A DNA stretch of 21,416 nt. Origin: Bdellovibrionaceae bacterium UBA2339. Lineage in GTDB: Bacteria; Bdellovibrionota; Bdellovibrionia; Bdellovibrionales; JAMPXM01. Both the position numbers and the translations under genes were made by a program. The DNA lies in the NCBI GenBank assembly GCA_002344785.1, contig DDUL01000011.1, positions 12,935 through 34,350 on the forward strand, read 5' to 3'. The notes beneath the pieces are model-generated. The model was given only the letters and a program-made list of their open reading frames with translations. It ran no database searches and had not been told where the DNA came from. This document shows, one piece after another, positions 1-6,706 of this stretch. The stretch's first letter is position 1. Each line of letters begins with the position of its first letter.

Positions 1-647
1 TTGTCACCGACGTTGTCGGCGATCACGCCAGGGTTTCGCGGATCGTCTTCAGGAATGCCGGCTTCGACTTTGCCGACCAAGTCAGATCCGACGTCAGCGG
101 CCTTGGTGAAGATGCCGCCGCCCACGCGCGAAAACAGCGCGATGGACGATGCACCCATCGAGAAGCCCGAGAGGCTTGCGACATTTTCAGGATGCGAAAC
201 GAAGAGCATGTAGAAGCCGCCTAAGCCGATCAAGCCCAGAGCTGCAACCGCCAAGCCCATCACGGCGCCACCGCGGAATGCGACAAGCAGGGCTGCGCCC
301 TCGCCTTTGTCTTTTGCGGCAGCGGCGGTGCGAACATTGGCTTTGGTTGCGGCCATCATGCCGAGCCATCCCGCCAGTGCCGAAGCGCCCGCACCAGCGA
401 TAAAGGCTGAAGTCGTTTCGCCATCAAATTTCCAGAACAAGAGACCTGCGACGATCACCACGAAACCCAATAGAATCGTGTACTCGGCGCGCAAGAAGGC
501 CATCGCACCTTTGTTGATCTCATCCGCAATGAAACGCATGCGGTCGTTACCGGCCGGCTGTGCTTGAATCATGAAATACAAAAGACCTGCGAAGGCCAAA
601 CCCACCGCGCCGGTGATCGGTGCGATGATTCCAATTTGCTCGAGCAT
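1..647 (-). CDS. hppA: Membrane-bound proton (or sodium)-translocating pyrophosphatase, N-terminal part
   Basis: Integral membrane H+-PPase, which couples hydrolysis of pyrophosphate to ion pumping across the inner membrane. The first 215 codons are visible; the C-terminal two thirds lie beyond the left edge. Translation from the ATG at 647 gives MLEQIGIIAP, a hydrophobic N-terminus, several more membrane segments, and near the edge the pyrophosphate/Mg-binding loop: GGGIFTKAADVGSDLVGKVE followed by EAGIPEDDPRNP and DNVGD. These motifs are diagnostic of the family. A GAGGA ribosome-binding sequence lies about six bases upstream of the start. The residue that separates K+-dependent from K+-independent enzymes, and H+ from Na+ pumps, is outside the window, so ion and potassium dependence cannot be assigned. 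The gene appears to be transcribed alone in this window. Confidence 0.95.
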   Translation of the reverse strand, partial: MLEQIGIIAPITGAVGLAFAGLLYFMIQAQPAGNDRMRFIADEINKGAMAFLRAEYTILLGFVVIVAGLLFWKFDGETTSAFIAGAGASALAGWLGMMAATKANVRTAAAAKDKGEGAALLVAFRGGAVMGLAVAALGLIGLGGFYMLFVSHPENVASLSGFSMGASSIALFSRVGGGIFTKAADVGSDLVGKVEAGIPEDDPRNPGVIADNVGD

Positions 648-1061
648 GATCGCGTCCTCGTTCCTGTTGATCTCGTGCTGTATGCGCCGAGAAGTTAACT
701 ATTTTGTCGTCAGCACGCGCTGACGAGTTTTGCTTTTTCGCTCCCCATTCAAAGTCACGAAACAAGTTGCGAAGTTTCTCCTCGCGCCAAGTCCGCAGCT
801 GTCTCTCACTGGCCCGCTTGAGGGCCGCCACCGAACAGAAAGTTGAAATCGCGTCGAAGGTTTTGACCGACGGCCGAGAAAGGCGCCCCAGACCGACGCA
901 TCGAACGCGCGAGTTCAATTTCCAAATGTGTTTGAGAACGTCTTGGTTTCGCAGATTCGACCTAGGTCTGGCATCATTGGACGCACTGCAAAAGGCCAGG
1001 AGTCGGCACCTCGACTTCGTCAACCCACGCTTGCGTGTGCGGCATGGGTTAGACTGTCTGT
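648..1061. other. 414-bp intergenic stretch without a convincing gene
   Basis: This stretch separates the divergent hppA and FmdB-type genes and should hold both promoters. The open frames on either strand are arginine-rich, lack family motifs and ribosome-binding sites, and look like chance reading frames. The only structure I see is the hairpin at 707-726. No convincing -35/-10 pair stands out. Confidence 0.6.
707..726. other. 8-bp perfect hairpin with T-rich flank
   Basis: TCGTCAGC, loop ACGC, GCTGACGA. On the plus strand it is followed by GTTTTGCTTTTT, which looks like an intrinsic terminator, yet no plus-strand gene lies upstream of it. On the minus strand it lies 60-80 bases ahead of the hppA start and could be part of that leader. 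Its role is undetermined. Confidence 0.4.
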
Positions 1062-1457
1062 ATGCCTTTCTATGAGTACGAGCCGAAGTGCGGGAAGTGT
1101 GAGATTTGTGGAGGTCGCTTCATGGACCTGCAAAAAATCTCCGAGCCGGCACATAGCGAATGTCCAGAATGTGGGCAGGCTTGCGAGCGCGTGATGTCAG
1201 CTCCCCAGATCTCGGTTCGAGGCGAGGGCTTCCGCAAGGCCGAGTCCGCTGAGCGTCGCCAGCAAGCTCAATCGCAGGCTCAACAAGAAATCCGACGATC
1301 GCGCGCCGAGCGCGGCGCTGCAGTGGGATCACAGAACTCTGCCCATCAACACAACTGCGCCCTGCATGGCTGCTTTTCCGGGACAGAAAAGGCCTCGCGA
1401 ACGGCGACGAGCGAGCCCTATCTTGTGGGCTCGCGGCAAAAAACCAAACTCGGTTAA
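1062..1457 (+). CDS. FmdB-type zinc-ribbon protein
   Basis: Small 131-residue protein beginning MPFYEYEPKCGKC, the typical opening of the FmdB/CxxC_CxxC_SSSS putative regulatory family (usual form MPxYEYxCxxC). Cysteines at 10, 13, 16, 34, 37 and 41 can form the zinc ribbon, followed by the family's ERVMSAP segment. The middle (about 60-90) is Gln/Arg-rich and probably helical or disordered. Near the C-terminus H95, H97, C99, H102 and C104 form a second cluster of metal-ligand residues, reminiscent of the His/Cys-rich tails of many FmdB proteins. The function of the family is poorly defined; the name comes from a proposed regulator of formamidase/acetamidase genes. The ribosome-binding site is weak. 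The gene stands 66 bp before the sulfur-module regulator and could be co-transcribed with it. Confidence 0.8.
   Translation: MPFYEYEPKCGKCEICGGRFMDLQKISEPAHSECPECGQACERVMSAPQISVRGEGFRKAESAERRQQAQSQAQQEIRRSRAERGAAVGSQNSAHQHNCALHGCFSGTEKASRTATSEPYLVGSRQKTKLG
1411..1434. repeat. 8-bp perfect inverted repeat inside the FmdB 3' end
   Basis: GCGAGCCC, 8-base loop, GGGCTCGC, inside the last 20 codons of the FmdB gene. On the plus strand it is followed by GGCAAAAAACC rather than a T-run, so it is not a classical terminator. It could slow or attenuate read-through into the downstream regulator gene. Confidence 0.45.
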
Positions 1458-1523
1458 GCCGATCACGATCATTCATGAGAACTCAGTTTGGGCTCGGGTT
1501 GCGGCTTGTGCTAGCGTCGGCTC

Positions 1524-2150
1524 ATGCGTTTCTTAGCTTGGCTTTCGCAAACTCCGGGCGAGCGGCGGCAGTATCGTCGTGGTGAGCGCGTCTATTCGGC
1601 GGGTGATCGGCCGACACACTTATTCGCGATCGAAAGCGGCTTGGTGGGACTGACTCTCGTGTCGCCATCGGGCACCGAGCATTTATTGCGATTATTCGCT
1701 GCGGGAACTTTTTTCGGGCACCGCTCGGTTCTCGCGCAAGAAGCTTATCATGCGGACGCGATGGCGCTTGAAGAGAGCGTTGTGAAGTGCGTGAGGATCG
1801 AAGAGCTATCCCATGTTTTGGGCCGTGATGGAGAAGTGTCGCGCGACTTACTTCAGCAGCTGGCGCGCGATTTGGGGCGAGCTGAGCGCCAGCGCATTGA
1901 TTGGCTTGAGGCCGACGTGCATTCGCGAGTGGCGGAAGCTGTGGTGTATTTGAAAGAGCGCTATGGGAATCATCGGTGGACTCGAGCGGAAATCGCCAGC
2001 TTCTGTGGCAGCACGGTTTCGACGGTCATAAAAACTTTGGCGAAGTTTGAAGAGCAAGGATGGATCGCGCAAAGTGGACGTGAGATTCAAGTTTTGGATC
2101 GCGCCGCTTTGTTGGCGCTTGGCGAGGATCATCGTGAGGGTCAACTGTGA
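1524..2150 (+). CDS. Crp/Fnr-family transcriptional regulator
   Basis: A 208-residue regulator with the usual two-domain layout: an N-terminal cyclic-nucleotide-binding-type beta-barrel (about 10-115), a long dimerisation helix (about 115-145), and a C-terminal winged helix-turn-helix (about 145-195) with recognition region EIASFCGSTVSTVIKTLAKF. The phosphate-binding cassette is degenerate: GTFFGHRSVL lacks the Glu and the Arg-Ser/Thr pair expected for cAMP binding, so a different signal is likely. There are two cysteines, C89 in the sensor domain and C161 at the start of the HTH; no N-terminal Fe-S cysteine cluster of the FNR type is present. Its stop overlaps the GTG start of the permease gene (GTGA), so it is translationally coupled to the transporter and probably controls the module. 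Thiol or persulfide sensing through the cysteines is speculation. Confidence 0.9.
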   Translation: MRFLAWLSQTPGERRQYRRGERVYSAGDRPTHLFAIESGLVGLTLVSPSGTEHLLRLFAAGTFFGHRSVLAQEAYHADAMALEESVVKCVRIEELSHVLGRDGEVSRDLLQQLARDLGRAERQRIDWLEADVHSRVAEAVVYLKERYGNHRWTRAEIASFCGSTVSTVIKTLAKFEEQGWIAQSGREIQVLDRAALLALGEDHREGQL

Positions 2151-2908
2151 ATGTTCAGCGAGTGAGTCATCAGTTTTTGCTCCCCTCTGTCAGTGTTTTC
2201 CTGCTGGGAGCTTTGTGGTGGTGGGCCACGGCGAGTGACGCCGCGTCAGTGTGGCCAACGCCCGTCGATGTCGCACGGGCGTTTTTGAGCGAGTGGCAAA
2301 GTCAGCGGTTGTGGGCGGACTGGTGGGCCTCGATGAGTCGGATCTTGTTGGGGGCGGGGCTTGCGATGGTGCTGGGAATTGGGCTGGGGACTTTGTGCTG
2401 GGCGAATGCGACGATGCGTTCTGCGCTCCGACCCCTCGTGGACTTTCTCCGTTTTGTGTCGCCGATTTCATGGATTCCTTTGGCGATCTTGTGGTTTGGC
2501 ATCGGCGATTTGCCGGTGGTGTTTTTGATTTTTGTGTCGGTGATTTTTCCGATGACGATCGCGACGATGTCGGCGCTTGAAAACATGCCGCAGCTTTTGC
2601 CTCGCGTGGCGCAGGATTTTCGCTTGAGTCGAAGTAGCACGATGTTGGAAGTGATTTTGCCGGCGGTGTGGCCGGATCTTTTGACGGCCATGCGTGTGAT
2701 GCTCGGAATGGCATGGGTGGTGATGGTGGCCGCGGAGATGATCGCTGGAAAACAAGGGCTTGGATTTGGTATTCACGACGCTCGAAACGGCATGCGCATT
2801 GATTTGGTGATTCTCTACATGTTGTTGATTGGCGCCACGGGTTGGTGCATGGATCGCGGACTTCGCTGGATGCAAAGTCGGCCTCGATGGAGATGGAAAA
2901 ATGGCTGA
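2147..2908 (+). CDS. ABC transporter permease, SsuC/TauC/NrtB type
   Basis: A 253-residue inner-membrane permease with about six hydrophobic segments, of the BPD_transp_1 type used for sulfonate, taurine, nitrate or related small anions. The cytoplasmic EAA-like loop that docks the ATPase is visible around FRLSRSSTMLEVILPAVWPD (about 163-182). The family-typical segments PISWIPLAILWFGIGD and VVMVAAEMIAGKQGLGFGI are present. The start is a GTG that overlaps the regulator's TGA; the C-terminus overlaps the ATPase start by 8 bp. The substrate cannot be read from the sequence. Neighbouring dioxygenase, rhodanese and sulfite-exporter genes argue for a sulfur compound. Confidence 0.9.
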   Translation: MNVQRVSHQFLLPSVSVFLLGALWWWATASDAASVWPTPVDVARAFLSEWQSQRLWADWWASMSRILLGAGLAMVLGIGLGTLCWANATMRSALRPLVDFLRFVSPISWIPLAILWFGIGDLPVVFLIFVSVIFPMTIATMSALENMPQLLPRVAQDFRLSRSSTMLEVILPAVWPDLLTAMRVMLGMAWVVMVAAEMIAGKQGLGFGIHDARNGMRIDLVILYMLLIGATGWCMDRGLRWMQSRPRWRWKNG

Positions 2909-3656
2909 AACCGATGCCGCGCTCGAACTTCGCGATCTGAGTTTTGCCTATCCGGGGCGGGAAGCCATTTTGTCCAAAAGCTCCAGTCTGAATTTGAAGA
3001 TTCCGCGCGGTGAGATCTTGGCGCTTGTCGGTCCCTCGGCTGTGGGTAAGAGCACTTTGCTGCATTTGATGGCGGGACATCTGCAACCGCAGTCCGGAGA
3101 AGTTCGCCGTCAAGGTCCGACTCTGGTGATTTATCAAAAAGACGCGCTCTTGCCTTGGCTCAGCGTTGAAGAGAATTTGCAGTTTGCGATGACCTACGCG
3201 CTCGGTGCCTCCCAGAGTGCGGAGCACGAGCGCGAGGCTTTGATTCAAGCCTTTCAGCTCGGCTCGCATATGTCGCTATTTCCACGCGAGCTAAGCGGCG
3301 GACTTCGGCAAAGAGTCGAAGTGGCGCGCGCGCTTTTGGCGGGTGCGGAGATCTTGTTGATGGACGAACCCTTCTCCGCACTTGATGCTTTGACACGCGT
3401 GCGTGTCCGTCAGGAGACTTTTCAGATTTTGCGTCGGCGCCGAACGACAGTTGTGCTGGTGACGCATGATTTGCTCGAGGCCGCGCAAGTTGCGGACCGC
3501 GTTTTGATTCTGGCTCCCAATCCCTGCCAAGTGAAAAACGAGCTTCGCCTCCAAGGCGAGATCCCTCGGCAAATGACGGGCGCGGACTTTCAACAAAGCT
3601 TTCAAAAACTCAACCAGTTCGCCCTTGAGAGCGAACAAGCCGAGGTCGCAAGATGA
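2901..3656 (+). CDS. ABC transporter ATP-binding protein, SsuB/TauB/NrtD type
   Basis: A 251-residue nucleotide-binding protein that energises the adjacent permease. Walker A is GPSAVGKST (44-52), the Q-loop is YQKDALLPWL, the signature motif is LSGGLRQRVEVARAL, Walker B is ILLMDEPFSALD, and the switch histidine is in LVTHD. All catalytic motifs are intact. LLPWL after the Q-loop is characteristic of the sulfonate/nitrate/taurine subfamily. The frame is open further upstream, but the ATG at 2901 is preferred because a GGAG sequence lies 8 bases before it and it opens MAETDAALELRDL, the normal N-terminus of the family. The 3' end overlaps the binding-protein gene by ATGA. Confidence 0.93.
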   Translation: MAETDAALELRDLSFAYPGREAILSKSSSLNLKIPRGEILALVGPSAVGKSTLLHLMAGHLQPQSGEVRRQGPTLVIYQKDALLPWLSVEENLQFAMTYALGASQSAEHEREALIQAFQLGSHMSLFPRELSGGLRQRVEVARALLAGAEILLMDEPFSALDALTRVRVRQETFQILRRRRTTVVLVTHDLLEAAQVADRVLILAPNPCQVKNELRLQGEIPRQMTGADFQQSFQKLNQFALESEQAEVAR

Positions 3657-4678
3657 AGAAGAGTTTTTTAGTCGGTCTGACGCTGATCGGCCTAGTGTTG
3701 GTGGCGGTTCTGGTTCTCAGGGCAATGGACCCAGATCAGCAAGCGGAACAAGAAAAGGCGCTTGAAGTGGGATTTTTGCCGGTGACTTGCCATCTCACTT
3801 GCCCGGTGACGGACTTTGCCACCAAGACCTCGACGGGTTTCCATTATATTTCAAAGCGATTCACGGATTGGCCGACAGTGGCCGAGGCCTTTAAGTCGGG
3901 ACGCTTGCATGCGACTTTCTTTGTTGCGCCTTTGGCGATGAAACTGGTCGAGCAAGGTGTTGCGGCGAAAATCGTTTACCTGGGTCATCGCGACGGCAGC
4001 ACTGTCATTGTTCATAAAGATAATCCCGCACGAGATCTGCGCGACCTAAAGGGTCAGCGCTTTGCGATTCCCTCGCGCTACAGCAATCAGTTTTTAGTCA
4101 TCCGCAAGCTCATGAAGGACCTGGGCATGAGCCCCACGGATCTCGAATTCGTTGAGATGGCGCCGCCCGATATGCCGGGGGCGATCGCGGCGCGAAGTAT
4201 CGCGGGCTACTTTGTCGGTGAGCCCCACGCCGCTGCGGCCGAAGTCAAAGGCACGGGCCGCGTGCTTCATCACGCGAAAGACATCTGGCCGCAGTTCATT
4301 TCTTGTGTGTTGGTCGTGAGCCAAAAGTTGATGGATGAAAAGCCTGAAGTGGTCCGCGATTTGGTTCGCGGCATCGCGGAGAGCGGTGAGTGGGCTGAAA
4401 CTCATCGCGACGAAGCCGCGAATCTTGTGGCGCCCTATTTTCGCCAAGACGAAAAGCTCATCCACTTTGTCCTGCATCAACCGCCAGATCGCGTGAGCTA
4501 CCGCACATTGGCGCCGACGGATGAAGAAATGATGCGCATTCATGATCTGGGTCGGGAAGTCGGAATTCTTGAGCGCGATTTGAAGTTGAGTGACTTTTTG
4601 GATCGCAGCTTCATTCCGACTGAGTTGCAGACTCCGGCCGCGTTGGAGACCTACCAGAAAACGAGCAACGCACCTTAA
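3653..4678 (+). CDS. ABC transporter substrate-binding protein, NrtA/SsuA-like, with CxxxC motif
   Basis: A 341-residue periplasmic binding protein of the NMT1/NrtA-like type II fold. Residues 5-23 are a hydrophobic signal or membrane anchor; there is no lipobox. Mature-protein landmarks are EVGFLPVTCHLTCPVTDFA (38-56), the segment FKSGRLHATFFVAPLAM typical of SsuA/NrtA proteins, DLKGQRFAIPSRYSNQ in lobe exchange, and GYFVGEPHAAAA. C46 and C50, near the expected ligand cleft, and C218 are unusual for this family and could bind a thiol, a metal or an oxidised sulfur species. It completes a three-gene importer with the preceding permease and ATPase, each overlapping the next. Ligand unknown; nitrate, bicarbonate or thiamine precursors are possible from family membership, and a sulfur compound from context. 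Confidence 0.88.
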   Translation: MKKSFLVGLTLIGLVLVAVLVLRAMDPDQQAEQEKALEVGFLPVTCHLTCPVTDFATKTSTGFHYISKRFTDWPTVAEAFKSGRLHATFFVAPLAMKLVEQGVAAKIVYLGHRDGSTVIVHKDNPARDLRDLKGQRFAIPSRYSNQFLVIRKLMKDLGMSPTDLEFVEMAPPDMPGAIAARSIAGYFVGEPHAAAAEVKGTGRVLHHAKDIWPQFISCVLVVSQKLMDEKPEVVRDLVRGIAESGEWAETHRDEAANLVAPYFRQDEKLIHFVLHQPPDRVSYRTLAPTDEEMMRIHDLGREVGILERDLKLSDFLDRSFIPTELQTPAALETYQKTSNAP

Positions 4679-4719
4679 TTTCAGTGGGGAATTGGGGACT
4701 AGGTCGCGGGAATTAAGAT

Positions 4720-4733
4720 TTGCCGGGCGGCAA
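4720..4733. promoter_or_regulatory. Candidate Crp/Fnr-family operator
   Basis: TTGCC-GGGC-GGCAA is a perfect 5-4-5 palindrome with the spacing of FNR/FixK-type sites (TTGAT-N4-ATCAA). It is centred about 58 bases upstream of the dioxygenase ATG at 4785. A weak CATAAC -10-like hexamer lies at 4747-4752. A Crp/Fnr-family gene starts 3.2 kb upstream in the same cluster and is the natural candidate ligand. I found no second full copy upstream of the regulator itself. Confidence 0.5.
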
Positions 4734-4784
4734 TTGTGTCGGCGGACATAACCGGGCCTGTGGACTTCAGTGCATGCTGAGTTC

Positions 4785-6248
4785 ATGGACTCGGTGCAAT
4801 TTCTCAGTCTGACACAGTTGGCGAATCTCTGGAGCACCGAGCCCGAGGCCTTGCGACTTTGGGATCTCCGCACAGCCGAAGCTTTTGCCGCCTGTCGGAT
4901 TGCGGGAGCCCAGCGCGTGACGCTTGAAGCTTTGCGCGAAGGACTCAAGGCGGAGCGCGGGATGGACCGACTCCACGTCGTCATCGGCGAGTCGCCGGAG
5001 GCCTTGGCCAGTGAACTTCGCGGCATCGACCCGCGACTTGTCGTTCTGCGTGGTGATTTGCGAGATTGGTGTCGGCAAGGTTGGGTGAGTGTGCGAGGCG
5101 AGCAAGCGGATTTGTCGGTGTTGAAGGCGGGCCGAGTTCCCGAGGAGGATCAAGTGTCGAGTCGAAATCGAGATTTAATTTTGCATCAGCTCTTTGAACA
5201 TGAGTCCTCAACCTACACCTACCTCATCGGCGATCGCCGAACGGGCGAGGCTGTGCTCATCGATCCTGTCCTAGAAACCGTGGATCGTGATCTCAAGCTC
5301 ATCGACGAATTGGGACTGAAGCTTCTCTATGTCCTCGACACACATGTGCACGCGGATCACGTGACGGGCGCCGGTCTCATTCGCGAGCGCATGCAGGTTA
5401 AGACTGCGGTCAGTGAAAGGGCCGAAGTCCCTTGCTGTGACTTGCGCTTGAGCGACGGTCAACAGCTGCAGATCGGTTCTTTCACGCTGACGGCGCTGGC
5501 GACCCCCGGGCACACCGATGCCTGCATGAGCTTTTTGCTCAAGACTCCGGATGATGAATTCAAGGTGTTCACCGGCGATGCGCTCTTGATTCGCGGCACA
5601 GGACGAACGGACTTCCAACAAGGCTCCACCGAAAAACTCTACGCCAGCATCACTGAACGCCTCTTCACATTGCCCGACGACACCGTCGTGTATCCGGGCC
5701 ATGATTACCGAGGCCAAACTTCATCGACGATTGGCGCCGAAAAGAAACACAACCCGCGCGTGGGCGGCGGGCGCAGTTTGGAAGACTTCAAAAAAATTAT
5801 GTCGGAACTTCGTTTGGCTTATCCGAAGAAGATTCACGAGGCCTTGCCCGCGAATATGAAATGCGGACTGCGCGGCGACGGGCGCGTATTTCATCCGCAA
5901 ACTGTGAATGCCATTCCCGAGATCACTTGCGAGGATCTTGAGCGCGCGCTTCGCGAGTCGCGCGCCAACAGCGTGAGGCTCATTGATGTGCGACGACCCG
6001 ACGAGTTCACCGGCGAACTCGGGCACATTCAAGGCTCTCGATTGGTGACGCTCGGACCTGAACTGGAACAGTGGCTGGCCAGCTCGGATCGCGCCGAGGA
6101 AGTGGTGTTCATTTGTCGAAGCGGTGGAAGATCCGGCCAAGCCACAATGATGGCCAAAGAAAAAGGCTTTCAGTTCGCGATCAACATGCAAGGCGGAATG
6201 CTCAGATGGAACGAGCTGAAGTTCCCGTCCCAGAAGACTTCAAACTAA
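4785..6248 (+). CDS. Rhodanese-like / persulfide dioxygenase (ETHE1-type) / rhodanese fusion
   Basis: A 487-residue cytoplasmic enzyme expected to oxidise glutathione persulfide (or a similar low-molecular-weight persulfide) to sulfite. Residues 1-115 resemble a rhodanese domain (WDLRTAEAFAACRIAGAQ) but the active-site loop reads HVVIGESPEA, with Gly68 where the catalytic Cys is expected, so it is probably inactive. Residues 130-375 are the metallo-beta-lactamase-fold dioxygenase: THVHADH (186-192), PGHTDACMSF, GDALLIRGTGRTDFQQGS and YPGHDY. H187, H243 and D265 match the mono-iron ligands of ETHE1. Residues 385-480 are a second rhodanese with intact CRSGGRSG loop (C444). A GTG at 4770 is an alternative start. 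It heads a second block of the module, 106 bp after the binding protein. Confidence 0.93.
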   Translation: MDSVQFLSLTQLANLWSTEPEALRLWDLRTAEAFAACRIAGAQRVTLEALREGLKAERGMDRLHVVIGESPEALASELRGIDPRLVVLRGDLRDWCRQGWVSVRGEQADLSVLKAGRVPEEDQVSSRNRDLILHQLFEHESSTYTYLIGDRRTGEAVLIDPVLETVDRDLKLIDELGLKLLYVLDTHVHADHVTGAGLIRERMQVKTAVSERAEVPCCDLRLSDGQQLQIGSFTLTALATPGHTDACMSFLLKTPDDEFKVFTGDALLIRGTGRTDFQQGSTEKLYASITERLFTLPDDTVVYPGHDYRGQTSSTIGAEKKHNPRVGGGRSLEDFKKIMSELRLAYPKKIHEALPANMKCGLRGDGRVFHPQTVNAIPEITCEDLERALRESRANSVRLIDVRRPDEFTGELGHIQGSRLVTLGPELEQWLASSDRAEEVVFICRSGGRSGQATMMAKEKGFQFAINMQGGMLRWNELKFPSQKTSN

Positions 6249-6261
6249 GGGGAGAAGTGCG

Positions 6262-6705
6262 ATGAATGTGGTTTGGGATTTGAACGAAGTGATGATGGCC
6301 GCCATAGGTGGCGTGATCATTGGTGTCGCGGTGTCGCTGATGCTGTTGTGGAACGGCCGGGTGACCGGCATTTCCGGCATCATTGGCCATTCGCTGAAAC
6401 TGACGCGCGGAGATTGGTATTGGAGGGTGGCCTTCACCTTGGGGCTCTTCTTAGGTGGCGTGGTGATGTTGGCGCTGTCGGGCCCGGAGCGTTTCATCGA
6501 CACAACAGATGCCGACATGGGCACGACGATCATAGCCGGATTGTTGGTCGGCTTCGGCACCTTGATGGGATCAGGATGCACGAGCGGTCACGGAGTTTGT
6601 GGCTTGTCGCGGTTTTCGCCGCGAAGTCTCGTGGCGACATTGAGTTTTATGGCCTCGGGCTTCGTGTTGGTGGCTGTCGTTCGCGCCTGGTTTGGAGGGA
6701 ACTGA
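6262..6705 (+). CDS. YeeE/YedE-family sulfur transporter, first half-protein
   Basis: A 147-residue polytopic membrane protein of the YeeE/YedE (TsuA, DUF395) family, whose full-length members take up thiosulfate through a relay of membrane-embedded cysteines. The family motif GSGCTSGHGVCGLSRFSPRS is present (103-122), with C106 and C113 as the predicted sulfur-contacting residues. It has about four membrane segments, roughly half of a fused YeeE. A GGGGAG ribosome-binding sequence precedes the ATG, 13 bp after the dioxygenase stop. The other half is encoded one base downstream, so the two products likely form a heterodimer, as in PmpA/PmpB-type pairs. Direction of transport and exact substrate (thiosulfate, persulfide or polysulfide) are inferred from the family. 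Confidence 0.9.
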   Translation: MNVVWDLNEVMMAAIGGVIIGVAVSLMLLWNGRVTGISGIIGHSLKLTRGDWYWRVAFTLGLFLGGVVMLALSGPERFIDTTDADMGTTIIAGLLVGFGTLMGSGCTSGHGVCGLSRFSPRSLVATLSFMASGFVLVAVVRAWFGGN

Positions 6706-6706
6706 A

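Noticed and set aside
704..1075. Open frames on both strands in the hppA-FmdB gap
   Set aside because: Arg-rich, no family motif, no ribosome-binding site, and they overlap each other.
2190..3269. A 359-codon minus-strand open frame across the permease and ATPase genes
   Set aside because: It is fully antisense to two clear ABC genes, rich in Ser/Pro/Arg/Thr without any domain pattern, and has no ribosome-binding site.
4094..5026. A 310-codon minus-strand open frame
   Set aside because: Antisense to the binding protein and the start of the dioxygenase gene; no recognisable protein features. G+C-rich codon bias opens such shadow frames.
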